A DNA stretch of 64,000 nt from Collinsella sp. BG-O-102 (GCF_023656745.1 NZ_JAMOKO010000006.1:62001-126000); one strand, 5' to 3'. Positions 1 through 9,279 are shown, counted from the first letter of the stretch. A program made the numbers and translations. Notes: generated by a model from the sequence alone, not told the origin.

Positions 1-31
1 GTGTCATTCATCTCGTTCACTCGATTTTGCC

Positions 32-60
32 TTGTTCTTTTCATATCGATACGTTATATT
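32..60 (+). promoter_or_regulatory. Probable promoter of the DeoR-family gene
   Basis: A TTGTTC -35 element at 32-37 and a TATATT -10 element at 55-60 are separated by 17 bp. This is a good match to a housekeeping promoter, and the start codon lies about 50 bp downstream. Only the sequence match supports it. Confidence 0.5.
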
Positions 61-109
61 TCGATTACGAAAGGCATTTCTTTCGCCTTTCGTTCATAAG
101 GAGCGACAC

Positions 110-901
110 ATGGCATCTACTTCAGACCTTTCACCCGCCGAGCGTCAGCGATTTATCATGAACTGGCTGGCGGAAAAGCCGAATATCTCGGTATCCGACA
201 TCGTCCGTCGCTTTTCGGTTTCGGAAGTCACCGCACGACACGACCTCGTCTCACTGGAATCGGAAGGCAAATTGCGTCGTGTACGCGGCGGAGCAGTATC
301 GCTTTCACGTTCCACTGCAATCTCGTATCCCGAAGAGCGCATCAATGTCCAAGTCGAAGCCAAGGAGGCTATCGCCGCGACCGCAGCAACTCTTGTTGAC
401 GATGGTGACGTTTTGGTGATCGACATCGGCACCACGGGCTTTTACTTCACTAAAGCCCTCATAGACAAGCGCGACATCACCATCATCACCGGCGATCTTG
501 CCATCGCAAACTATGCCAGCTTCAATCTGCCCAACGCTTCGGTAGTGCTGTTAGGTGGTTCCGTGCGAAAGGGCCACCTTTATCTCGCGGGCGCGCTGAC
601 GTTCGACTGCATGAGCAAGCTTCATGCCGACAAGGCATTTGTCAGCGCCGACGGATTCCATCCCGACCACGGCTTTACCGTTGAGCACGACTTCTCTGCC
701 ATGATCAAGCGCATGTATCTAACCAACTCGAACCTGAGCTACATGATGGTCGACCAGGGTAAGTTCAATAAGACGAGCTTTTATCAGTCCGCACAGATCG
801 ATGACCTCGACGGCATCATCATCGATGGGGACAGCGAAGGTATCATGACAGCGGCAATCGAGAGCAGCCACAGTCATCCCAAACTCTATATTGCAAAATA
901 G
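110..901 (+). CDS. DeoR-family transcriptional regulator
   Basis: This 263-residue protein has the DeoR layout. An N-terminal winged helix-turn-helix (about residues 8-65, with SVSEVTARHDLVSLESEGKL) is followed by a DeoR C-terminal sensor domain with the characteristic DIGTTG segment, which in this family binds a phosphorylated sugar. An in-frame ORF extends upstream to 32. The ATG at 110 is chosen because AAGGAG lies 6 bp before it and the HTH starts right after. No sugar operon lies directly beside it on the same strand, so the target is unknown. It could be autoregulatory or control genes upstream of the window. Confidence 0.85.
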   Translation: MASTSDLSPAERQRFIMNWLAEKPNISVSDIVRRFSVSEVTARHDLVSLESEGKLRRVRGGAVSLSRSTAISYPEERINVQVEAKEAIAATAATLVDDGDVLVIDIGTTGFYFTKALIDKRDITIITGDLAIANYASFNLPNASVVLLGGSVRKGHLYLAGALTFDCMSKLHADKAFVSADGFHPDHGFTVEHDFSAMIKRMYLTNSNLSYMMVDQGKFNKTSFYQSAQIDDLDGIIIDGDSEGIMTAAIESSHSHPKLYIAK

Positions 902-905
902 CTCA

Positions 906-944
906 CATGGCCGGGTCGCCCCCAATGCAGGCGACCCGGCCATG
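906..944. terminator. Bidirectional terminator-like hairpin
   Basis: Perfect 15-bp arms (906-920 and 930-944) enclose a 9-nt loop between the convergent DeoR and HAD genes. The right arm ends directly beside the HAD stop codon. No long T-run follows, so termination strength is uncertain. Confidence 0.7.
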
Positions 945-946
945 TA

Positions 947-1774
947 TTAAATCAAGCCAAAGTGGCGCATAGCCGTGACGGTACCGTCGTGTGCGACGTC
1001 ATCGGTCACGTAGTCGGCGACCGCCTTGACCTCAGGCATGGCGTTGCCCATGGCGACAGCCGTCTCGACCGCAGCGAGCATGCCCAGGTCGTTACCCGAA
1101 TCGCCGAAGCCAAAGGTGCGCGCGTTGCCGGTGCGACCCAGGTATTCCAGCGCTCGCGCCACGCCCACGCCCTTGTCGATGCCCTTGGGGCTCAGCTCGC
1201 GATTCTGACCACCGGTGTTGCACAGCTCAAACTCGCGATCGATAAAGCCATCATCGTTGGCTACGCGAGCCAGGTCGCTCGCGACGATGCCTACCTTGCC
1301 CACGCGCAGACTGCCGTCGACGCGCATTTCCTCGGCGCTGTGCACCACAGAAGTGCCGATCAGAGATGACTGCTCAACACCCGCGGGTTCCAGGGCAAAA
1401 GTAGCCACGTTGGTCTCGAAAAAGGCTTCAATCCCTGCCGCGGCCATACGGCGTGCAAGCTCCTCAACAATGTCTTCGTCAAAGCAGTCCTCATGCACCA
1501 CGCGGCCCTCGACCTCGAGCGTCGCCCCCGCCATGGCAACGATACCCGCCGGGTTCAGCGCGCGCAGGCCATCGGCAATCAGCCACAAGGGGCGACCCGT
1601 GCAGATAAATGCCCGGTGACCCGCATTGCGCAGGCGACCAAATGCATCGATAACGGACTTCGATGGATGGACTGCATTGAAGTCCTTATCGGTCATATCG
1701 TCGGGATCGAACGACGCCAGCGTGCCGTCCACGTCAAAAAAGAGCACAGCGGATTCGGGGCACGCATCAATCAT
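947..1774 (-). CDS. HAD-superfamily (Cof-type) sugar phosphatase
   Basis: This is a 275-residue HAD hydrolase of the Cof/IIB subclass. The N-terminal FFDVDGTL motif holds the nucleophile and acid/base aspartates. A CTGRP segment gives motif II. A late FGDSGNDLGML motif is the metal-binding motif IV, followed by AMGNAMPEVKAVADYVT, typical of Cof proteins. The family dephosphorylates sugar phosphates or flavin and PLP intermediates, and the substrate cannot be read from sequence. The start at 1774 is preferred over the longer frame to 1810 because AAAGGA precedes it. It is convergent with the DeoR gene and divergent from the rRNA methyltransferase. Confidence 0.85.
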   Translation of the reverse strand: MIDACPESAVLFFDVDGTLASFDPDDMTDKDFNAVHPSKSVIDAFGRLRNAGHRAFICTGRPLWLIADGLRALNPAGIVAMAGATLEVEGRVVHEDCFDEDIVEELARRMAAAGIEAFFETNVATFALEPAGVEQSSLIGTSVVHSAEEMRVDGSLRVGKVGIVASDLARVANDDGFIDREFELCNTGGQNRELSPKGIDKGVGVARALEYLGRTGNARTFGFGDSGNDLGMLAAVETAVAMGNAMPEVKAVADYVTDDVAHDGTVTAMRHFGLI

Positions 1775-1849
1775 ATGGGTTCCTTTCGAGGATAAGGGCA
1801 AACGAAGCATCCATCATATAATGGAGCGACGCAACCAGAGAGGTCACCC

Positions 1850-4408
1850 ATGGAATTTTACGCAAGCTGCCCCGAGGGCTTTGAGTCCGCACTCGCCGAT
1901 GAGCTTAAACGCCTCGGGCTTTCGCATGTTCGCCGGCTGAAGGGCCGCGCCACGTTTGAGGGCGAGCTCGAAGAAGGCTACCGCGCCTGTCTGCGGTCGC
2001 GCCTGGCGAGCCGCGTGTTCGTGGTACTCGGGCGCTTTGAGGCGCAGGATGCCGACGAGCTGTACGATGGCGTTTACGACATCGCCTGGGAGACCATCAT
2101 CCGCCCCGGCGCCACCATCGCCATTACCGCCCGCGGCGTGACCGAGCAGCTGCGCAACACGCGCTTCTCGGCCCTGCGCGCCAAGGACGCATTGTGCGAC
2201 CGCCTGGCCGAGACCACGGGCCGTCGCGCCGACGTCGATGCCGCCGACCCCGATGTTCACCTACTGCTTTCGTTGCGCCAGCGCCGCGCGAGCATAAGCC
2301 TAGACCTTTCGGGCGACCCGCTGTTCAAGCGCCTGCCGCCCGCGGTGACCCGTGCCGGCGAGGGCGCGCACGTGCTGCGCCCCGACTACGCCGCTCTGGT
2401 GCTGGCGCAGGTCGGCTGGACCGCACTGTGCGAGCGCGAGCTGACGGCCGATGATTACGAGAATGAAGCCCTGCCCACGCTGATCGATGCCTCGTGCGCC
2501 GGCGGCGGTCTGCTGCTGGAGGCCGTGAATATCCTGACTGACCGCGCCCCGGGTTTTGCACGCAAGCACTGGGGTTTTGAGGGCTGGCAGCTGCATGATG
2601 CCGCCCTGTGGGAGCAGCTGCTTGCCGAGGCGCGCGAGCGCGAGGCGGCAGCACGCGAGCGGCAGGCGCGCATCGTGGCCGTAGACATCGACCCCGCCGC
2701 CCGCAAGACCGCTGAGCGCATGGTCAAGTGCGCCGGCTACAAGCGTTTTGTCGACTTTTGCGCCGCCAAGCCCGCCACCGTGCTGGACCATGCGGGCGCC
2801 GTCTCCGGTGCCGCCGTGGTCGCAGATACCACCGAGACCCCGCTTTCGCTCATGCACGACGCCATGACACTCATCGGCGAGCTGCGCCGCGCGCCCGAGC
2901 TTACCGCCGCGCCGGTCGCCGCGCTCACCCGCGATGGACTTATGGCCCGCGCGCTCCATGCCGAGCCCGCGCGCTCCATCGCCGTCATGCCCAATAACGA
3001 GGAGGCGGCTATTGAGGTTTGGCTCTCGCTCGACCACGCCGCCGCGACATTCGAAGCTGCAACCAGCGCAAACACCGAGGAACAGTCCGCGGAAGCCGAA
3101 GACGAAACCGCCAACACCCCCATGCCCGAACCTGCCGCCACGCTCGACCTGGGCGACGGCAAGCCGCTGCCCGTGCTCATCCCGGAGTCCGAGCAGTTCG
3201 CCAACCGCCTGCGCAAGAACGCCCGCCTGCGTCGCAAGTGGGCAAATCGCGAGGGCGTGAGCTGCTACCGCGTCTACGATGCCGATCTGCCCGACTACTC
3301 CGCCGCCATCGACCTGTACGAGGGTTGCCCACAGACGCCGGGCCGCTGGCTCGTCATCGCCGAATACGCCGCGCCCAAGACCATCGACCCCGCGCTGGCC
3401 CAGGCCCGTATGCTCGACATCTTGGCCATCGCGCCGCGCATCCTAGATGTTCCCGCCGAGCATGTGCACGCCAAGGCCCGCATGCGTTCGCGCGGCGGCT
3501 CGCAGTACGGCAAGCAGGGTGCCGGCAAGGGCAGATCGGGCGAACGCGCCAACATCGCGCGCCGTCGCCTGCCGCTCATCGAAGAGGGCGGACTCACCTT
3601 TGCCGTCAACTTTGACGACTACCTGGATGTGGGCATCTTCCTGGACCACCGCGTCACCCGCAACCTGGTGCGCGAGCACGCCAAGCAGGCGCGCCGCTTC
3701 CTCAACCTGTTCGCCTACACCGGCACCGCCACCTGCTATGCGGCAGACGGCGGCGTCGAGGAAACTGTGACGGTCGACCTTTCCAACACCTACCTGGATT
3801 GGGCCGAGCGCAACATGCGACAGAACGGCTTTGTGGGGCCGCAGCATCACTTTGTGCGCGGTGACGTGCTCGCCTGGATTCGCGACCAGCGCCAGACGCG
3901 CAACCGCTGGGACCTAATCTTTGTCGACCCGCCCACGTTTTCGAACTCGTCCAAGATGGGCCGTCGCACCTGGGATGTCCAACGCGACCATGTTGAGCTT
4001 TTGGCCGGCGTATCTCGCCTGCTCGCACAGGGCGGCCACGCCATCTTTAGCTGCAACCTACGCGGTTTCCGCCCCGAGACGCGTAAGCTCGCGCGCGCGG
4101 GCGTCGTGCTGGAGGACATTACGGCGCAGACCATCCCCGAGGACTTCGCACGCAACCAGAAGGTGCACCATTGCTATATCGTGCGCCGCCTGCCCATCGA
4201 GGACGCCATGGCAGAGGTCGGCTTTAGCGCCGAGGAAATTGCCGAACGCGTCGAGGAGCTGCGCAACCCCGAGGCCCGCAAGCCCCGTGCAGCAGCGCCC
4301 ACGCACGCGCAGGCCGGCGACCGAGGGCCGCGCGGCGACGGCAAGCCCGCCTGCGCAGGCAAGCCCAAAAAGAAGAAGTTCTACGCCAGCAAGCCCAAGG
4401 GCAAGTAA
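1850..4408 (+). CDS. rlmL: RlmKL-like 23S rRNA methyltransferase, N-terminal catalytic half degenerate
   Basis: The 852-residue protein has the RlmKL fusion order: N-terminal ferredoxin-like/THUMP region (1-155), first Rossmann methyltransferase domain (about 190-400), then the RlmK-type C-terminal domain. The C-terminal half looks intact, with FLNLFAYTGTATCYAA as the SAM motif (about 617) and FVDPPTFSNSSKMG (about 692), expected to make m7G2069. In the first domain the usual DPMCGSGT is DASCAGGG (about 213), and the NPPYG catalytic motif that should make m2G2445 is absent, replaced by VADTTE. E. coli RlmKL has about 700 residues; here an acidic linker (about 405-430) and a Lys-rich tail add length. 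RBS GAGAGG precedes the ATG. Confidence 0.85.
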   Translation: MEFYASCPEGFESALADELKRLGLSHVRRLKGRATFEGELEEGYRACLRSRLASRVFVVLGRFEAQDADELYDGVYDIAWETIIRPGATIAITARGVTEQLRNTRFSALRAKDALCDRLAETTGRRADVDAADPDVHLLLSLRQRRASISLDLSGDPLFKRLPPAVTRAGEGAHVLRPDYAALVLAQVGWTALCERELTADDYENEALPTLIDASCAGGGLLLEAVNILTDRAPGFARKHWGFEGWQLHDAALWEQLLAEAREREAAARERQARIVAVDIDPAARKTAERMVKCAGYKRFVDFCAAKPATVLDHAGAVSGAAVVADTTETPLSLMHDAMTLIGELRRAPELTAAPVAALTRDGLMARALHAEPARSIAVMPNNEEAAIEVWLSLDHAAATFEAATSANTEEQSAEAEDETANTPMPEPAATLDLGDGKPLPVLIPESEQFANRLRKNARLRRKWANREGVSCYRVYDADLPDYSAAIDLYEGCPQTPGRWLVIAEYAAPKTIDPALAQARMLDILAIAPRILDVPAEHVHAKARMRSRGGSQYGKQGAGKGRSGERANIARRRLPLIEEGGLTFAVNFDDYLDVGIFLDHRVTRNLVREHAKQARRFLNLFAYTGTATCYAADGGVEETVTVDLSNTYLDWAERNMRQNGFVGPQHHFVRGDVLAWIRDQRQTRNRWDLIFVDPPTFSNSSKMGRRTWDVQRDHVELLAGVSRLLAQGGHAIFSCNLRGFRPETRKLARAGVVLEDITAQTIPEDFARNQKVHHCYIVRRLPIEDAMAEVGFSAEEIAERVEELRNPEARKPRAAAPTHAQAGDRGPRGDGKPACAGKPKKKKFYASKPKGK

Positions 4409-4413
4409 ACAAA

Positions 4414-4478
4414 GTTGCGGTGGAATACGGACTGTTTTGCCTGGAATTAGGCAATTTTAGACCGTATTTCACCGCAAC
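4414..4478. terminator. Long inverted repeat between convergent genes
   Basis: Arms at 4414-4430 and 4462-4478 pair over 17 bp with one mismatch, and a second small hairpin (TTGCCT/AGGCAA) sits in the loop. It lies between the rlmL stop and the kdpE-like stop and probably terminates both. A 15-bp piece of one arm (GTTGCGGTGAAATAG) recurs at 51838-51851, so this is also a dispersed repeat. Confidence 0.6.
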
Positions 4479-4503
4479 TCATATTGGGATGGTGGCTGGC
4501 GAT

Positions 4504-5217
4504 CTAGCCTTGGGTGACCAATCGGTAACCGATGCCCACGTGCGTTTGGATATAGCGCGGGTGCGCGGGGTCGGACTCGATCTTCTTGCGCAGCGTGCCC
4601 ATAAAGACACGCAGGCTCGCCAGGTCGCTCTTGGTCGCCGTACCCCAAATCTCGTGCAGGATAAACTGGTGCGTCAGCACCTTGTCGGCGTTATGCGCCA
4701 GCAGGCATAGCAGTTTGTACTCGATCGGCGTCAGATGCAGCTCCTCGCCATCCATCGTGGCGATGCCGGCATCAAAATCGATATGCAGCTCACCGGTATC
4801 GAACGAGCCCTCGGAGGCAACGCCACCCGTTTGCGCATACGAAAGACGCCTAAGCGTCGTGCGAATGCGCGCGAGCAGCTCCTCGACCGAAAACGGCTTG
4901 GTCAGATAGTCGTCGGCACCGGCATCGAGCGCGCGGATTTTGTCCGCATCCTCGCTGCGCGCCGAGACCACGATAATCGGCATGCCCGACCATGCGCGCA
5001 CCGACTCCACCACCTTGACGCCGTCCATATCGGGCAGGCCCAGATCGAGCAGCACAATGCTCGGCGCCTGCGACGAGGCGGCGGCGATAGCGGCATGGGC
5101 GGTCTCCACAGCCATATGGCGCAAGCCGTGCGCCTCGAGCGCGGCAACAATAAGATTGCGAACGGCGGGGTCGTCCTCAACGACCAAGATGAGCGGTTTT
5201 ACGGCAGAGTTCGACAC
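4504..5217 (-). CDS. kdpE: OmpR/KdpE-family response regulator
   Basis: This 237-residue regulator has a receiver domain with acidic pocket EDD (14-16), phospho-acceptor Asp58 in LLDLGLPDMDG and Lys107 in LTKPFS. A winged-helix OmpR-type DNA-binding domain follows (LTPIEYKLLCLLAHNADKVL and the terminal THVGIGYRLV). Its closest well-known relative is KdpE. The GTG at 5217 is chosen over an upstream extension to 5298 because AAGGAG, lying in the last codons of the kinase gene, is correctly spaced. It is translationally coupled to the kinase upstream. The symbol reflects family resemblance; no kdpFABC is in the window. Confidence 0.85.
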   Translation of the reverse strand: MSNSAVKPLILVVEDDPAVRNLIVAALEAHGLRHMAVETAHAAIAAASSQAPSIVLLDLGLPDMDGVKVVESVRAWSGMPIIVVSARSEDADKIRALDAGADDYLTKPFSVEELLARIRTTLRRLSYAQTGGVASEGSFDTGELHIDFDAGIATMDGEELHLTPIEYKLLCLLAHNADKVLTHQFILHEIWGTATKSDLASLRVFMGTLRKKIESDPAHPRYIQTHVGIGYRLVTQG

Positions 5218-5221
5218 AGCG

Positions 5222-6847
5222 CTACTCCTTATCAAACGAAACGTCGGCGGCGGGAAGTTCAATCGTAAAGACCGAACCGTGCGGGTCCGCCGCGGCAACT
5301 TCTATGCTACCGCCATGTGCCAACGCAATGGAGCGGCAGAGCGAAAGACCCAGGCCAACGCTGCGGTGGCTGTCGGCCAGACCATGGTTGGCGGTATAGA
5401 ACGACTCGAAGATCCGTTCGCGATCCTCGGGTGCGATGCCCGGACCATCATCGGCCACCGAGCACGCCACGCGTCCATCGTCGACGCTAATCGAAATCAT
5501 GATATGCGAGCCCGCGGGCGTATAGGTGATGGCGTTGTTCACCAGATTGACCACCAGCTGCACCATCAGGCGTGCATCGACGTTGACGAGCGCCGGATCA
5601 TCGCACGCCACCACCTTAAGGTCGTGCTCGCGCACGGCAGGGTTCACGTGGCGCAGCGCCTCCTCGACGATATCGTCCATGAGCTCGAGCGTGGTCGACA
5701 GGCGCATACCGCCACCCTCGAGCTTGGTGATGGCAAGCAGATTCTCGACGGTGGCGTTGAGCCACAGCGCATCCGAGCGAATGGATAGAAGCAGGCCGCG
5801 GCGCGTCTGGCTATCGAGCACGGCGGTGCCGGTCGAGCCCTGGTCGAGCAGCACGTCGGCATTACCCGAAATACTGGTAAGCGGCGTGCGCAGATCATGC
5901 GAGATGGAGCGCAGCAGGTTGGCGCGCAGCTGTTCGTTTTTGGCGAGCACCGCCGCTTCCTCGCGGGCCTCCATGGCGCGGGCGCGGTCGAGCGCCAGCT
6001 CGCCTTCGCTCACGATGGCATCGGCAAGTGTCCGCTCCTCGTGCGTCAGCACGTCGGGCTCGGCAACGATAGCCAGCACGCCCACCACCGAGGCGGGGTC
6101 GCCCGAGCGCACGAAGCCGTCACCTGTGCGGACCGTCAGGTAGATGCCATAAAACGCCGAGCCGCCATAGGTGGCATCGAGCGGCGTTCCCACATAGGCG
6201 GACGCCGAGAGCCGCGGCGGCATCTGCGGCGCCAGTTCGTGCACCGGCGCGGCATCGCCCACGGCCGTGTATGTCGCACGCGGCAGCAGGTCATCATCGT
6301 CGGCGTCGGCGCTGTACCACACGACCGGACAGCCCGAAAGACGCGCCAGCTGCGTTGCCATGGCATGGATAATTTGCTGCTGGTCGGCGCACCGCTGCAG
6401 CATGCGGTTAGTCTCGAGCACCATATGCGTGCGACGGTCGCTGGCGGCAGCCTGCGCCAAGGCGCGGCGCAGGGCCAACGCAATCGAGCTCGACACAAGC
6501 GAGACCACGAACATGATGAAGAACATGCCGGGATAGACGCGGTCGATAAGCGACAGCGAGTAGCGTGGGTCGACAAACAAGAAGTTGTAGAGCGCCACGG
6601 CGGCAGCCGAGCTCAGCAAGCAATACAGGCGACTCCAGGTAAAGAATGCGCACAGCTGAACGGCGAACACATAGACGATCATGATGCTCGGCGCGAGACC
6701 CGGATGGTCGAGCAGCGCGCCCACAATCGTCGCTGCGACCAGCAGCCCCGCCGATACGCAGGCGTCATACAGAGGAGTGCGGCGCGTCAGCGTTGTGCGC
6801 CGCCACCAAAAGTTATCGGCAATATCGCCGTCCGCACGGACGTCCAT
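5222..6847 (-). CDS. KdpD-like sensor histidine kinase lacking the N-terminal KdpD/USP domains
   Basis: The 541-residue kinase starts directly with the DUF4118-type four-helix membrane region (about 25-125, including NFLFVDPRYS, a KdpD hallmark). A GAF-like region follows (about 150-290), then HisKA with SISHDLRTPL (His near residue 317) and a HATPase with N-box (QLVVNLVNNAITYT), DDGPGIAPEDRERIFE and GLGLSLCRSIALAHGGS. Full KdpD has about 900 residues and a cytosolic KdpD sensor plus USP domain before the helices; these are missing. ATG 6847 and GTG 6853 are both possible starts behind GGGAGGGG. It forms an operon with the response regulator and probably senses potassium or osmotic state. Confidence 0.85.
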   Translation of the reverse strand: MDVRADGDIADNFWWRRTTLTRRTPLYDACVSAGLLVAATIVGALLDHPGLAPSIMIVYVFAVQLCAFFTWSRLYCLLSSAAAVALYNFLFVDPRYSLSLIDRVYPGMFFIMFVVSLVSSSIALALRRALAQAAASDRRTHMVLETNRMLQRCADQQQIIHAMATQLARLSGCPVVWYSADADDDDLLPRATYTAVGDAAPVHELAPQMPPRLSASAYVGTPLDATYGGSAFYGIYLTVRTGDGFVRSGDPASVVGVLAIVAEPDVLTHEERTLADAIVSEGELALDRARAMEAREEAAVLAKNEQLRANLLRSISHDLRTPLTSISGNADVLLDQGSTGTAVLDSQTRRGLLLSIRSDALWLNATVENLLAITKLEGGGMRLSTTLELMDDIVEEALRHVNPAVREHDLKVVACDDPALVNVDARLMVQLVVNLVNNAITYTPAGSHIMISISVDDGRVACSVADDGPGIAPEDRERIFESFYTANHGLADSHRSVGLGLSLCRSIALAHGGSIEVAAADPHGSVFTIELPAADVSFDKE

Positions 6848-6874
6848 AGACACCGTACCCCTCCCTCAAAAACA

Positions 6875-6915
6875 AAAACCACCACAAAGGGGACAGGCAC
6901 CTTTGTGGTGGTTTT
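6875..6915. repeat. Dispersed hairpin with GGGACAG-type loop (copy 1)
   Basis: Perfect 16-bp arms (6875-6890, 6900-6915) rich in ACCACCACAAAGG enclose the 9-nt loop GGACAGGCA. The same arm sequence in the opposite orientation occurs at 48136-48170, and the loop core recurs elsewhere with other arms. It lies between the small membrane protein gene and the kinase gene on the same strand and may reduce read-through. Confidence 0.75.
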
Positions 6916-6961
6916 CCCTCGTGGTGGTTCTAAGTGTAAAGCCTTCTACGACCGGCAGTCG

Positions 6962-7156
6962 CTAGACAAACAGCACGTGCGCGAGCAGGGCACACACGCA
7001 CACCGCTCCAAATACCAGTGCCACGATCGAAATTACGCGATCGGCCATGTCCATGTTGGCCCGATTCGTAAAGAACCGATCTTCGGCAGCGTCGACACGC
7101 GCCTCACGCATCATTTCGACCACCGCCTCACGGCCATCGAGCGCCTTTGTATCCAT
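6962..7156 (-). CDS. Small membrane protein between kup and the KdpDE-like genes
   Basis: This 64-residue protein has a charged N-terminal half (MDTKALDGREAVVEMM...) and one C-terminal membrane helix (about 42-62, ISIVALVFGAVCVCALLAHVLFV). I do not recognise the family. The start at 7156 is chosen over 7189 because GGGGAGG is ideally spaced before it. The gene lies in the same orientation between kup and the kinase, so it may be a potassium-transport accessory or a small regulator. That role is inference from position only. Confidence 0.6.
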   Translation of the reverse strand: MDTKALDGREAVVEMMREARVDAAEDRFFTNRANMDMADRVISIVALVFGAVCVCALLAHVLFV

Positions 7157-7216
7157 GTTTACCTCCCCGGCCTCATGCTTATCCATCAAAAACCAACTCC
7201 GTGTAGCCGCCGACGT

Positions 7217-9244
7217 CTACGGCCGCTCGTTGGGAGCCAGGCGCTGCATCTTGTTCACGGCCTTGAACTTGGTGAACAGCGGCACGTACTCAAAGCTCAC
7301 GTTGGAGTTCTCCAGGCCGTACCAGCGTGCAGGCGTGCCGGCGGCGCGGCGAATGATGTACTTGAGCGTGATGGCCGTACGCTCGCTGGGCTCCACATCG
7401 CTTTCGGGCGCCAGAAGCTTACGGATCAGGACGAACTTGAACGTACCGATGTTACCCGGATCCTTGTAGACCGAGTAGTCATGCGTCTGCGGCGGCAGCT
7501 CGCCGGTGGCAGCCAGGTCCTGAACAACCTGACGCAGGTAGGCATTGACGCGCTGGTTGATCTTGTAGCCCAGGTACAGATGCACGCGGAACACGTAGTC
7601 GGTGCCGAACGTCTCGACCGAATAGGCAAAGGTGTGCGGTTCGTCCATGGTCTCGACATTCACAAACCACCAGGCGCGGGCGCGCTTGGGATGCTTGTCC
7701 AAGATCGAATAGACGATATCGCGGTCGATGTAGTCGGTATGGGCGTCCTTGGTCAGGTACACGACGTTGTCGCTCATGCGCTCGTAACGGTCGTCGTCAC
7801 GCAGGCGCTTGAGCTGCGGCAGGTAGCTGCGCAGCGGCAGCAGCGTAAACTGGCGCTGCTCGACCGCCGTGCCGTTGTACCAGCACACCATAATGCCCAT
7901 GATGAGTGCAGCCATGAGGATGGTGAAGTAGCCGCCGTGGAAGAACTTGGTGAGCGAGCTTACGAAGAAGAAGCCTTCGAGCAAAAGGAAGAAGGCAGCG
8001 AAGATCCACGGAGTAACCTTGAGCTTGCGCTCCTCGTGCAGGTAGAAGAAGAGCAGCAGCGTGGTGCACATCATAGTCAGCGTAATGGCAAGGCCGTAGG
8101 CGGCTTCCATATGCGCCGAGTTCTGGAACAGCAGCACCACGATGACGCAGCCGACAAGCATGACGTTGTTGACCATGGGGATGTAGAGCTGGCCCTTGGT
8201 CTCGGCAGGGTAGAAGACCTGCATGTGCGGCATAAGGTCCAGACGGCTGGCCTCGGACACCAGCGAGAATGCACCGGTGATGAGCGCCTGCGAGGCAATG
8301 ATGGCCGCGACGGTGGAAAGGCCTACGGCAAACGGGCGCAGGCCCGGGGCGAGCATCTGGTAGAACGGGTTGAGGTCGGCAATGCCCATGAGCTCGGGGT
8401 TGGCAGCGTTGTTCATAAGCCAAGCACCCTGGCCCATATAGGAAAGCAGCAAGCAGCACTTAACGAACGGCCAGGTGGCGTAGATGTTGCCGCGGCCGAC
8501 GTGGCCCATGTCGGAGTAGAGCGCCTCGGCACCGGTGGTGGCGAGGAAGCAGCTGCCCAGAATCATGATGCCCGCGTGGTTGTTGGGGCTTAGCAAAAAG
8601 GCGATGCCGCGCACCGGGTTGAGGCACAGCAGCACGGCGGGGTGTTGGAAGACAAAGAACAGACCCGTACCGCCCAGGAACAGAAACCACAGCGTCATGA
8701 TGGGGCCAAAGGCGTGACCGATCTTGGCCGTACCGATGCGCTGTACCAAGAAGAGCGCGATGATGATGGCGAGCGTAATGGCGACGACGCGGCCCTGGTC
8801 ATCGCCCAGCACGGCATGGACCGCCGGGATGGTGCGCAGGCCCTCGATGGCCGTGGTAACGGTAACGGCCGGCGTCAGGATGCCGTCGGCGAGCAGCGCG
8901 GCGCCACCCAGCATGGCGGGGATGATAAGCCACTTGCCGCAGCGCTTGACCAGGCTGTACAGGGCAAAGATGCCGCCCTCACCATGGTTATCGGCGCGCA
9001 GCGAGATGAGCACATACTTGATGGTGGTCAGCAGCGTGACCGTCCACACGACAAGGGAGAGCGCGCCAAGCACGAACTCCTCCGTCACACTTCCGATGCC
9101 GCCGTTGCCGGCAACGAGCGCCTTGGTTACATACATAGGGCTGGTGCCGATATCGCCGTACACCACGCCCAGCGTGACGAGCATCGCCGAGATGCTCACA
9201 GGAATCGCAGCGTGCGAGGCTGCCTCCTTGGCCTTTTGTTCCAT
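7217..9244 (-). CDS. kup: Kup-family potassium uptake permease
   Basis: The 675-residue protein has the Kup/HAK/KT layout: about 12 membrane helices in the first 450 residues and a C-terminal cytoplasmic domain of about 200 residues. The opening GVVYGDIGTSPMYV is the family signature, and GGEGGIFALYSLVKR-like and DGILTPAVTVTTAIEGL segments also match. It imports K+ by proton symport. The start at 9244 follows GGGAGGA; the longer frame begins at a TTG lying beside that RBS. A TATAAT box lies 35 bp upstream. Pairing with a KdpDE-like system suggests K+-responsive control. Confidence 0.95.
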   Translation of the reverse strand: MEQKAKEAASHAAIPVSISAMLVTLGVVYGDIGTSPMYVTKALVAGNGGIGSVTEEFVLGALSLVVWTVTLLTTIKYVLISLRADNHGEGGIFALYSLVKRCGKWLIIPAMLGGAALLADGILTPAVTVTTAIEGLRTIPAVHAVLGDDQGRVVAITLAIIIALFLVQRIGTAKIGHAFGPIMTLWFLFLGGTGLFFVFQHPAVLLCLNPVRGIAFLLSPNNHAGIMILGSCFLATTGAEALYSDMGHVGRGNIYATWPFVKCCLLLSYMGQGAWLMNNAANPELMGIADLNPFYQMLAPGLRPFAVGLSTVAAIIASQALITGAFSLVSEASRLDLMPHMQVFYPAETKGQLYIPMVNNVMLVGCVIVVLLFQNSAHMEAAYGLAITLTMMCTTLLLFFYLHEERKLKVTPWIFAAFFLLLEGFFFVSSLTKFFHGGYFTILMAALIMGIMVCWYNGTAVEQRQFTLLPLRSYLPQLKRLRDDDRYERMSDNVVYLTKDAHTDYIDRDIVYSILDKHPKRARAWWFVNVETMDEPHTFAYSVETFGTDYVFRVHLYLGYKINQRVNAYLRQVVQDLAATGELPPQTHDYSVYKDPGNIGTFKFVLIRKLLAPESDVEPSERTAITLKYIIRRAAGTPARWYGLENSNVSFEYVPLFTKFKAVNKMQRLAPNERP

Positions 9245-9279
9245 AAGCCGGTTTCCTCCCAACTTTAACGTTCGAAGGG

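Noticed and set aside
5897-8593. 898-codon open frame antisense to the kinase and kup
   Set aside because: High-GC codon bias keeps this antisense frame open. The product is rich in His/Arg/Gly/Val with no domain, and kup and the kinase are clear on the other strand.
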